Source: Calliopsis andreniformis
Taxonomy: Eukaryota > Arthropoda > Insecta > Hymenoptera > Andrenidae
Reading direction: 5' to 3'
Assembly: GCF_051401765.1 (NCBI RefSeq)
Contig: NW_027480429.1
Span: 11,164,157-11,228,156, forward strand
DNA: 64,000 nucleotides
Shown here in pieces: positions 1 to 10,039 of this stretch. A model generated the notes under the pieces. The model was not told where the DNA came from and made no database searches. It was given only the letters and a program-made list of their open reading frames with translations. The stretch's first letter is position 1. Each line of letters opens with the position of its first letter. A program made the position numbers and the translations under genes.

Positions 1-498
1 ACGTTCCGGGTAACCTAGGTTTCACTCTAGGGCGTTGCTCCACCAGATCGAACAGCTAGGGCACTAGAAGTCCACGCCTGAAGCATTAAATACAAAATAA
101 ATGGAACAGTTTTTCCATTGTATAAAACGAATAATTGCTACCAGTGTGAAAGTTATGGTCAGTTCTACGTTCCGCGCAACCTGGGCTTTACTCTAGGGCG
201 TTGTTCCACCAGATGTAATAGTTAGGGCCTAAGAAGTGAACGCAAGAAGCATAAAATGCAATAAAAATACAACAGTCTTTCCATCCTATAACAGGAATAA
301 TTGCAATCCGTGTGAAAGTGATGGTCATTTGTACGTTCCAGGCAAGCTAGGCTTCACTCTAGGGCGTTGCTCCACCAGATCGAATTGTTAGGGCCAAAGA
401 AGTCAACGCCCGAAGCATAAAATACAAAATAAATAGAACAGTTTTTCCATCGTATAAAAGGAATAATTGCAAACAGTGTGAAAGTAATGGTCATTTAT

Positions 499-664
499 AC
501 GTTCCGGGCAACCTAGGCTTCACCCTAGGGCGTTGCTCCACCAGATCAAACAGTTAGGGCCTTAGAAGTCAACGCCCGAAGCATAAAATACAAAATAAAT
601 AGAACAGTTTTTCCATTGTATAAAACGAATAATTGCTACCAGTGTAAAAGTTATGGTCATTTCT
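499..664. repeat. Example monomer with all inverted repeats intact
   Basis: A clean 166-bp monomer useful as a reference. CCTAGG at 512-517 and 524-529 are mutually complementary and separated by six bases, so they can form a 6-bp stem. GGGCGTTG at 528-535 is the exact reverse complement of CAACGCCC at 570-577, a 34-base loop apart. The second CCTAGG overlaps the left arm of the second stem, so the two hairpins exclude each other. The AT-rich half follows, with aaaataaatagaacagttttt and TATAAAA. Confidence 0.85.
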
Positions 665-830
665 ACGTTCAGGGCAACCTAGGCTTCATTCTAGGGCGGT
701 GCTCCACCATATCGAATAGCTACGGCCTTAGAAGCCTACGCCTGAAGCATAAAATACAATAAAAATACAACGGTCTTTTCATCGTATAACAGGAATAATT
801 GCACGAAGCGTGAAAGTAATGATCATTTCG

Positions 831-996
831 GCGTTTCGGGCATCCTAGACTTAACTCTGAGGCATTGCTCCACCAGATCGAATAGTTAGGGCCTAAGAAG
901 TCAACGCCAGAAGCATAAAATACATTATAAATACAACAGTTTTTCCATTGTATAAAACGAATAATTGCTACCAGTGTAAAAGTTATGGTCATTTCT
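831..996. repeat. Divergent monomer subtype (cctagacttaactctgagg)
   Basis: This subtype has gcgtttcgggcatcctagac and ttaactctgaggcattg in place of the usual cctaggcttcactctagggcg. The change removes both CCTAGG blocks and the left arm of the GGGCGTTG dyad, so the monomer lacks the usual hairpins. The same subtype recurs at about 3,319, 3,815, 6,475, 8,965, 10,955, 14,111, 16,601, 18,592, 22,077 and 24,069, inside B right half at about 26,561, 29,213 and 30,537, and again in B2 and C. It often sits one monomer after an acggccttagaagcctacgcc monomer. Confidence 0.8.
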
Positions 997-1443
997 ACGT
1001 TCCGGGCAACCTAGGCTTCACTCTAGGGCGCTGTTCCGCCAGGTCGAATAGTTAGGGCCTAAGAAGTGAACGCCAGAAGCATAAAACACAATATAAATAC
1101 AACAGTTTTTCCATCGTATAAAACGAATAATTGCAACCAGTGTGAAAGTTATGGTCATTTCTACATTCCGAGCAACCTAGGCTCCACTCTAGGGCGTTGC
1201 TCCAACAGATTGAATAGTTAGGGCCTTAGGAGTCAATGCCCGAAGCACAAAATGCATTAAAAATACAACAGTTTTTCCATCGTATAACAGAATTAATTGC
1301 AACCAGTTTGAAAGTGATGGTCATTTCTACGTTCCGTTCAACCTAGGCTTTACTCTAGGGCGTTGCTCCACTAAATCGAATAGCTAGGGCCTAAGAAGCC
1401 AACACCAGAAGAATAAAATACCAAATAGATACAACAGCCTTTA

Positions 1444-1460
1444 CACCGTATAAAACGAAT
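1444..1460 (-). other. CENP-B-box-like 17-mer, 8 of 9 core bases
   Basis: Read on the minus strand, this 17-mer fits NTTCGNNNNANNCGGGN except for T in place of the last G of CGGG. The same variant, from ttacaccgtataaaacgaat monomers, occurs at 4430-4446, 7089-7105, 9578-9594, 12066-12082, 14725-14741, 17214-17230, 24683-24699 and 41272-41288. The commoner catcgtataaaacgaat form matches seven of nine core bases. Monomers with ataacaggaat lose the TTCG. Whether any protein binds is unknown; plants are not known to use a canonical CENP-B at their centromeres, so chance or convergence is possible. Confidence 0.4.
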
Positions 1461-2490
1461 AATTGCAACCTGTGTGAAGGTTATGGTCATATCTACGTTC
1501 CGGGCAACCTAGGCTTCACTGTAGGGCGTTGCTCCACCAGATCGACGAGTTAGGGCCTAAGAAGTCATCGCCCGAAGCATAAAATACAATAGAAATACAA
1601 CAGTTTTTCCATCGTATAAAACGAATAATTGCGACCATTATGAAACTTATGGTGATTTCTACGTTCCGGGCAACCTAGGCTTCACCCTAGGGCGTTGTTC
1701 CACCAGATCGAATTGTTAGGGCCAAAGAAGTCAACGCCCGAAGCATAAAATACAAAATAAATAGAACAGTTTTTCCATCGTATAAAAGGAATAATTGCAA
1801 ACAGTGTGAAAGTAATGGTCATTTCTACGTTCCGGGCAACCTAGGCTTCACTCTAGGGCGTTGCTCCACCAGATGAAACAGGTAGGGCCTTAGAAGTAAA
1901 CGCCCGAAGCATAAAATACAAAATAAATAGAACAGTTTTTCCATTGTATAAAACGAATAATTGCTACCAGTGTAAAAGTTATGGTCATTTCTGCTTTCCG
2001 GGCAACCTAGGGTTCACCCTAGGGCGTTGTTCCACCAGATGGAATAGTTAGGGCCTAAGAAGTCAACGCCAGAAGCATAAAATACGATATAAATACAACA
2101 GCTTTTCCATCGTATGAAACAAATAATTGCAACCAGTGTGAAAGTTATGGTCATTTCTACGTTCCGGGCAACCTATTCTTCCCCCTAAGGCGTTGCACCA
2201 ACAGATTGCATAGTTAGGGCCTCAGAAGACAATGCCCGAAGCATAAAATGCAATAAAAATACAACAGTTTTTCCATCGTATAACAGGATCAATTGCAACC
2301 AGTTTGAAAGTGATGGTCATTTCTACGTTCCGGGCAACCTAGGCTTCACTCTAGTGCGTTGCTCCACTAGATCGAATTGCTAGGGCCTTAGAAGTCAACG
2401 CCAGAAGCACAAAATACGATATAAATACAACAGCTTTTCCATCCTATAACAGGAATAATTGCAACCCGTGTGAGAGTGATGGTCATTTCT

Positions 2491-2655
2491 ACGTTCCGGG
2501 CAACCTAGGCTTCACCTAGGGCGTTGTACCACCAGATCGTATAGTTAGGTACTAACAAGTGAACGCCAGAAGCATAAAATACAATATAAATACAACAGTT
2601 TTTCCATCGTATAAATCGAATAATTGCAACCAGTGTGAAAGTAATGGTCTTTTCT
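2491..2655. repeat. 165-bp monomer with 1-bp deletion (cacctaggg)
   Basis: The usual cttcactctaggg or cttcaccctaggg is shortened to cttcacctaggg. The same indel marks 10,127-10,291 and reappears at about 21,272, 26,251, 37,861 and 42,840, so it is a good tracer for which blocks share ancestry. Confidence 0.8.
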
Positions 2656-4646
2656 ACGTTCCGGGCAGCCTAGGATTCACTCTAAGGCGATGCTCCACTA
2701 GACCGAATAGCTAGGGCCTTAGAAGTCAACGCCAGAAGCTTAAAATACGATATAGATACAACAGCTTTTCCATCTTATAAAAGGAATAATTGCAAACAGT
2801 GTGAAAGTAATGGTCATTTCTACGTTCCGGGCAACCTAGGCTTCACTCGAGGGTGTTGCTCCAACAGATTGAATAGTTAGGGCCTTAGAAGTCAACGCCC
2901 GAAGCATAAAATACAAAATAAATAGAACAGTTTTTCCATTGTTTAAAACGAATAATTGCTACCAGTGTAAAAGTTATGGTGATTCCTACGTTCCGGGCAA
3001 CCTAGGCTTCACCCTAGGGCGTTGTTCCACAAGATCGAATAGTTAGGGCCTAAGAGGTGAACGCCAGAAGCATAAAATGCAATAAAAATACAACAGTCTT
3101 TCCATCCTATTACAGGAATAATTGCAATCCGTGTGAAAGTGATGGTCATTTGTACGTTCCAGGCAACCTAGGCTTCACTCTAGGGCGGTGCTCCACCATA
3201 TCGAATAGCTACGGCCTTAGAAGCCTACGCCTGAAGCATAAAATACAATAAAAATACAACGGTCTTTTCATCGTATAACAGGAATAATTGCAACAAGCGT
3301 GAAAGTAATGATCATTTCTGCGTTTCGGGCATCCTAGACTTAACTCTGAGGCATTGCTCCACCAGATCGAATAGTTAGGGCCTAAGAACTCAACGCCAGA
3401 AGCATAAAATACAATATAAATACAACAGTTTTTCCATTGTATAAAACGAATAATTGCTACCAGTGTAAAAGTTATGGTCATATCTACGTTCCGGGCAACC
3501 TAGGCTTCACCCTAGGGCGTTGCTCCACCAGACCAAACAGTTAGGGCCTTAGAAGTCAACGCCCGAAGCATAAAATACAAAATAAATAGAACAGTTTTTC
3601 CATTGTATAAAACGAATAATTGCTACCAGTGTAAAAGTTATGGTCATTTCTACGTTCATGGCAACCTAGGCTTCATTCTAGGGCGGTGCTCCACCATATC
3701 GAATAGCTACGGCCTTAGAAGCCTACGCCTGAAGCATAAAATACAATAAAAATATAACGGTCTTTTCATCGTATAACAGGAATAATTGCACGAAGCGTGA
3801 AAGAAATGATCATTTCGGCGTTACGGGCATCCTAGACTTAACTCTGAGGCATTGCTCCACCAGATCGAATAGTTAGGGCCTAAGAAGTCAACGCCAGAAG
3901 CATAAAATACATTATAAATACAACAGTTTTTCCATTGTATAAAACGAATAATTGCTACCAGTGTAAAAGTTATGGTCATTTCCACGTTCCGGGCCACCTA
4001 GGCATCACTGTAGGGCGTTGCTCCACCAGGTCGAATAGTTAGGTCCTTAGAAGTCAACGCCAGAAGCATAAAATACGTTCTAAATACAACAGCTTTTCCA
4101 TCGTATAAAAGGAATAATTGCAAACAGTGTGAAAGTAATGGTCATTCCTACGTTCCGGGCAACGTAGGCATCTCTCTACGGCGTGGTTCAACCAGATCGC
4201 ATAGTTAGGGCCTCAGAAATCAACACCAGAAGAATAAAATACAAAATAAGTACAACAGCCTTTACACCGTATAAAAGAATAATTGCAACCAGTTTGAAAG
4301 TGATGGTCATTTCTACGTTCCGGGCAACCTAGACTTCACTCTAGGGCGTTGCTCCACTAGATCGAATAGCTAGGGCCTAAGAAGTCAACACCAGAAGAAT
4401 AAAATACAAAATAAATGCAACAGCCTTTACACCGTATAAAACGAATAATTGCAACCTGTGTGAAGGTTATGGTCATATCTACGTTCCGGGCAACCTAGGC
4501 TTCACTGTAGGGCGTTGCTCCACCAGATCGAAGTGTTAGGGCCTAAGAAGTCAACGCCCGAAGCATAAAATACAATATAAATACAACAGTTTTTCCATCG
4601 TATCAAACGAATAATTGCAACCATTATGAAACTTATGGTCATTTCT

Positions 4647-4815
4647 ACGTTCCGGGCAACCTACGCTTCACTCTATGGCGTTCTTCCACCACTTCGAATA
4701 GCTACGGCCTCAGAAGTCAACGCCTGAAGCATAAAATACAGTAAAAATGCAACAACAGCCTTTCCATCCTATAACAGGAATAATTGCAACCCGTGTGAAA
4801 GTGATGGTCATTTCT
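4647..4815. repeat. 169-bp monomer with 3-bp insertion
   Basis: Next monomer starts are 4,647 and 4,816, 169 bp apart. The extra three bases lie in aaaatgcaacaacagcc (4,744-4,760), a small aac/aca duplication. It is copied at 12,283-12,451 in A2 and was not seen outside A. Confidence 0.85.
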
Positions 4816-7800
4816 ACGTTCCGGGCAGCCTAGGCTTCACCCTAGGGCGTTGTTCCACCAGATCGAATAGTTAGGGCCTAACAAGTGAACGCCAGAAGCA
4901 TAAAATACAATATAAATACAACAGTTTTTCCATCGTATAAAACGAGTAATTGCAACCAGTGTGAAAGTAATGGTCATTTCTGCATTCCGAGCAACCTAGG
5001 CTTCACTCTAGGGCGTTGCACCAACAGATTGAATAGCTACGGCCTTAGAAGTCAACGCCAGGAGCATAAAACACAATATAAATACAACCGCTTTTCCATC
5101 ATATAAAATGAATAATTGCAAACACTGTGCAAGTAATGGTCATTTCTACGTTCCGGGCAACCTAGGCTTCACTCTAGGGCGTTGCTCCACCAGATCGAAT
5201 AGCTAGGGACTTAGAATTAAATGCCAGGAGCATAAAATGCAATATAAATAGAACAGCTTTTCCATCGTTTACAACGAATAATAGCAACCAGTGTGAACGT
5301 TATGGTCATTTCTACGTTCCGGGCAACCTAGGCTTCACTCTGGGGCGTTGCTCCACCAGATCGAATAGTAAGGGCCTTAGAAGTCAACGCCCGAAGCATA
5401 AAATGCAATAAAGATGCAAGTGTTTTTCCATCGCATAACAGGAGTAATTACCACCAGTGTGAAGGTAATGGTATGGTCTACGTTCCGGGCAACCTAGGCT
5501 TCACTCTAGGGCGGTGCTCCACCAGATCAAATAGTTAGGGCCTAAGAAGTCAACGCCAGAAGAATAAAATACGATATAAGTGCAACTGTTTTTCCATCGT
5601 ATAAAATGAATGATTGCGAACATTGTGAAAGTAATGGTCATTTCAGCGTGCCTGGCAACCTACGCGTCACTCTAGGGCGTTGCTGCTCCTAATCTGATAG
5701 CTACGGCGTTAGAAGTTAACGCCGGAAGCATAAAATACAATATAAATACAACAGCTTCGCCATCGTATAAAATGAATAATTGCAAACAGTGTGAAGGTAA
5801 TGGTCATTTCTACATTCCGAGCAACCTAGGATTCACTCTAGGGCGTTGTTCCACCAGACGGAATAGTTAGGGCCTAAGAAGTCAACGCCAGGAGCATAAA
5901 AAACGATATAAATACAACAGCTTTTCCATCGTATAAAACGAATAATTGCAACCAGTGTGGAAGTTATGGTCATTTCTACGTTCCGGGCAACCTAGGCTTC
6001 ACTCTAGGGCGGTACTCCACCAAATCGAGTAGCTAGGGCCTTAGAAGTCAGCGCCAGAAGCATAAAATACAATAAAGATGCAAAAGCTTTTCCATCGTAT
6101 AACAGGAATAACTGCAAACAGTATGAAAGTACTTGTCATTTCTACGTTCCGGGTAACCTAGGTTTCACTCTAGGGCGTTGCTCCACCAGATCGAATAGCT
6201 AGGGCACTAGAAGTCCACGCCTGAAGCATTAAATACAAAATAAATAGAACAGTTTTTCCATTGTATAAAACGAATAATTGCTACCAGTGTAAAAGTTATG
6301 GTCATTTCTACGTTCCGGGCAACCTAGGCTTCATTCTAGGGCGGTGCTCCACCATATCGAATAGCTACGGCCTTAGAAGCCTACGCCTGAAGCATAAAAT
6401 ACAATAAAAATACAACGGTCTTTTCATCGTATAACAGGAATAATTGCAACAAGCGTGAAAGTAATGATCATTTCGGCGTTTCGGGCATCCTAGACTTAAC
6501 TCTGAGGCATTGCTCCACCAGATCGAATAGTTAGGGCCTAAGAAGTCAACGCCAGAAGCATAAAATACATTATAAATACAACAGTTTTTCCATTGTATAA
6601 AACGAATAATTGCTACCAATGTAAAAGTTATGGTCATTTCTACGTTCCGGGCAACCTAGGCTTCACCCTAGGGCGTTGTTCCACCAGGTCGAATAGTTAG
6701 GGCCTAAGAAGTGAACGCCAGAAGCATAAAATACAATATAAATACAACAGTTTTTCCATCGTATAAAACGAATAATTGCAACCAGTGTGAAAGTTATGGT
6801 CATTTCTACATTCCGAGCAACCTAGGCTTCACTCTAGGGCGTTGCTCCAACAGATTGAATAGTTAGGGCCTTAGGAGTCAATGCCCGAAGCACAAAATGC
6901 AATAAAAATACAACAGTTTTTCCATCGTATAACAGAATTAATTGCAACCAGTTTGAAAGTGATGGTCATTTCTACGTTCCGTTCAACCTAGGCTTCACTC
7001 TAGGGAGTTGCTCCACTAGATCGAATTGCTAGGGCCTAAGAAGCCAACACCAGAAGAATAAAATACAAAATAAATACAACAGCCTTTACACCGTATAAAA
7101 CGAATAATTGCAACCTGTGTGAAGGTTATGGTCATATCTACGTTCCGGGCAACCTAGGCTTCACTGTAGGGCGTTGCTCCACCAGATCGAAGAGTTAGGG
7201 CCTAAGAAGTCAACGACCGAAGCATAAAATACAATAGAAATACAACAGTTTTTCCATCGTATAAAACGAATAATTGCGACCATTATGAAACTTATGGTGA
7301 TTTCTACGTTCCGGGCAACCTAGGCTTCACCCTAGGGCGTTGTTCCACCAGATCGAATAGTTAGGGCCTAAGAAGTGAACGCGAGAAGCATAAAATGCAA
7401 TAAAAATACAACAGCCTTTCCATCCTATAACAGGAATAATTGCAACCCGTGTGAAAGTGATGGTCATTTCTACGTTCCAGGCAACCTAGGCTTCCCTCTA
7501 GGGCGTTGCTCCACCAGATCGAATTGTTAGGGCCAAAGAAGTCAACGCCCGAAGCATAAAATACAAAATAAATAGAACAGTTTTTCCATCGTATAAAAGG
7601 AATAATTGCAAACAGTGTGAATGTAATGGTCATTTCTACGTTCCGGGCAACCTTTGCTTCATTCTAGGGCGTTGCTCCACCAGATGAAACAGGTAGGGCC
7701 TTAGAAGTCAACGCCCGAAGCATAAAATACAAAATAAATAGAACAGTTTTTCCATTGTATAAAACGAATAATTGCTACCAGTGTAATAGTTATGGTCATT

Positions 7801-10039
7801 TCTGCTTTCCGGGCAACCTAGGGTTCACCCTAGGGCGTTGTTCCACCAGATGGAATAGTTAGGGCCTAAGAAGTCAACGCCAGAAGCATAAAATACGATA
7901 TAAATACAACAGCTTTTCCATCGTATGAAACGAATAATTGCAACCAGTGTGAAAGTTATGGTCATTTCTACGTTCCGCGCAACCTAGGCTTCCCCCTAAG
8001 GCGTTGCACCAACAGATTGCATAGTTAGGGCCTTAGAAGACAATGCCCGAAGCATAAAGGGCAATAAAAATACAACAGTTTTTCCATCGTATAACAGGAT
8101 TAATTGCAACCAGTTTGAAAGTGATGGTCATTTCTACGTTCCGGGCAACCTAGGCTTCACTCTAGGGCGTTGCTCCACCAGATCGTATAGCTAGGGCATT
8201 AGAAGTCCACGCCTGAAGCATTAAATACAAAATAAATGGAACAGTTTTTCCATTGTATAAAACGAATAATTGCTACCAGTGTGAAAGTTATGGTCAGTTC
8301 TACGTTCCGCGCAAACTGGGCTTTACTCTAGGGCGTTGTTCCACCAGATGGAATAGTTAGGGCCTAAGAAGTGAACGCCAGAAGCATAAAATGCAATAAA
8401 AATACAACAGTCTTTCCATCCTATAACAGGAATAATTGCAATCCGTGTGAAAGTGATGGTCATTTGTACGTTCCAGGCAAGCTAGGCTTCACTCTACGGC
8501 GTTGCTCCACCAGATCGAATTGTTAGGGCCAAAGAAGTCAACGCCCGAAGCATAAAATACAAAATAAATAGAACAGTTTTTCCATCGTATAAAAGGAATA
8601 ATTGCAAACAGTGTGAAAGTAATGGTCATTTATACGTTCCGGGCAACCTAGGCTTCACCCTAGGGCGTTGCTCCACCAGATCAAAGAGTTAGGGCCTTAG
8701 AAGTCAACGCCCGAAGCATAAAATACAAAATAAATAGAACAGTTTTTCCATTGTATAAAACGAATAATTGCTACCAGTGTAAAAGTTATGGTCATTTCTA
8801 CGTTCAGGGCAACCTAGGCATCATTCTAGGGCGGTGCTCCACCATATCGAATAGCTACGGCCTTAGAAGCCTACGCCTGAAGCATAAAATACAATAAAAA
8901 TACAACGGTCTTTTCATCGTATAACAGGAATAATTGCACGAAGCGTGAAAGTAATGATCATTTCGGCGTTTCGGGCATCCTAGACTTAACTCTGAAGCAT
9001 TGCTCCACCAGATCGAATAGTTAGGGCCTAAGAAGTCAACGCCAGAAGCATAAAATACATTATAAATACAACAGTTTTTCCATTGTATAAAACGAATAAT
9101 TGCTACCAGTGTAAAAGTTATGGTCATTTCTACGTTCCGGGCAACCTAGGCTTCACTCTAGGGCGCTGTTCCGCCAGGTCGAATAGTTAGGGCCTAAGAA
9201 GTGAACGCCAGAAGCATAAAACACAATATAAATACAACAGTTTTTCCATCGTATAAAACGAATAATTGCAACCAGTGTGAAAGTTATGGTCATTTCTACA
9301 TTCCGAGCAACCTAGGCCCCACTCTAGGGCGATGCTCCAACAGATTGAATAGTTAGGGCCTTAGGAGTCAATGCCCGAAGCACAAAATGCATTAAAAATA
9401 CAACAGTTTTTCCATCGTATAACAGAATTAATTGCAACCATTTTGAAAGTGATGGTCATTTCTACGTTCCGTTCAACCTAGGCTTTACTCTAGGGCGTTG
9501 CTCCACTAAATCGAATAGCTAGGGCCTAAGAAGCCAACACCAGAAGAATAAAATACCAAATGGTACAACAGCCTTTACACCGTATAAAACGAATAATTGC
9601 AACCTGTGTGAAGGTTATGGTCATATCTACGTTCCGGGCAACCTAGGCTTCACTGTAGGGCGTTGCTCCACCAGATCGAAGAGTTAGGGCCTAAGAAGTT
9701 ATCGCCCGAAGCATAAAATACAGTAGAAATACAACAGTTTTTCCATCGTATAAAACGAATAATTGCGACCATTATGAAACTTATGGTGATTTCTACGTTC
9801 CGGGCAACCTAGGCTTCACCCTAGGGCGTTGTTCCACCAGATCGAATAGTTAGGGCCTAAGAAGTGAACGCCAGAAGCATAAAATGCAATAAAAATACAA
9901 CAGCCTTTCCATCCTATAACAGGAATAATTGCAACCCGTGTGAAAGTGATGGTCATTTCTACGTTCCAGGCAACCTAGGCTTCCCTCTAGGGCGTTGCTC
10001 CACCAGATCGAATTGTTAGGGCCAAAGAAGTCAACGCCC

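Larger units (their letters stand above)
1..2403. repeat. Left mosaic of A/B-type monomers
   Basis: This stretch is not a full unit. The first monomer is a hybrid: its beginning (gggtaacctaggtttc) matches the monomer near 6,146, while from about position 100 (aaatggaacag) it follows the one at 8,136. Positions of about 60-1,710 parallel about 8,195-9,845 and 23,299-24,949. At about 1,711 the copy skips exactly one monomer present at 9,845-10,010. Positions 1,711-2,050 then follow the sequence seen at 17,647-17,986. From about 2,050 to 2,403 it follows 20,808 onward (offset 18,758, which is 113 monomers). The piece is therefore assembled from at least four in-register joins. Confidence 0.8.
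2404..10039. repeat. Higher-order repeat A, copy 1 (46 monomers)
   Basis: First copy of a 7,636-bp unit, exactly 46 x 166 bp. Base-by-base comparison at the edges shows that 2,404 pairs with 10,040; the preceding base differs (a at 2,403, c at 10,039). The exact 46 x 166 length hides compensating indels: minus 1 in the monomer at 2,491-2,655, minus 1 at 4,150-4,314, plus 3 at 4,647-4,815, and minus 1 at 9,464-9,628. All are shared with copy 2. In the lines compared I saw no difference from copy 2 apart from the junctions. Confidence 0.92.

Noticed and set aside
121..127. TATAAAA once per monomer as a promoter.
   Set aside because: It lies in an AT-rich segment where such a match is expected, and there is no downstream gene or consistent initiator. 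Satellite transcription is possible but not supported by the sequence.
555..562. TTAGGG in gttagggcc, once per monomer, as telomeric repeat.
   Set aside because: It occurs singly every 166 bp and never as a tandem hexamer run, so it is a coincidental match.
720..992. A 90-codon minus-strand reading frame recurring about 25 times (e.g. 720-992, 3209-3481, 35071-35343, 41544-41816).
   Set aside because: It always starts at the same cat in atggtcattt and ends at a fixed phase, spanning 1.6 monomers. Because 166 is not a multiple of 3, it reads the same monomer in two frames. Its recurrence follows block duplication; there is no recognisable domain, ribosome-binding or splice context.
3057..3251. 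Plus-strand reading frames of 61-73 codons beginning in gtgaacgcc or related segments (e.g. 3057-3251, 4885-5106, 28620-28814, 45209-45403).
   Set aside because: They are open by chance in particular monomer variants, use a phase-fixed start, cross monomer boundaries, and show no protein features. One-base indels are tolerated freely throughout the array.
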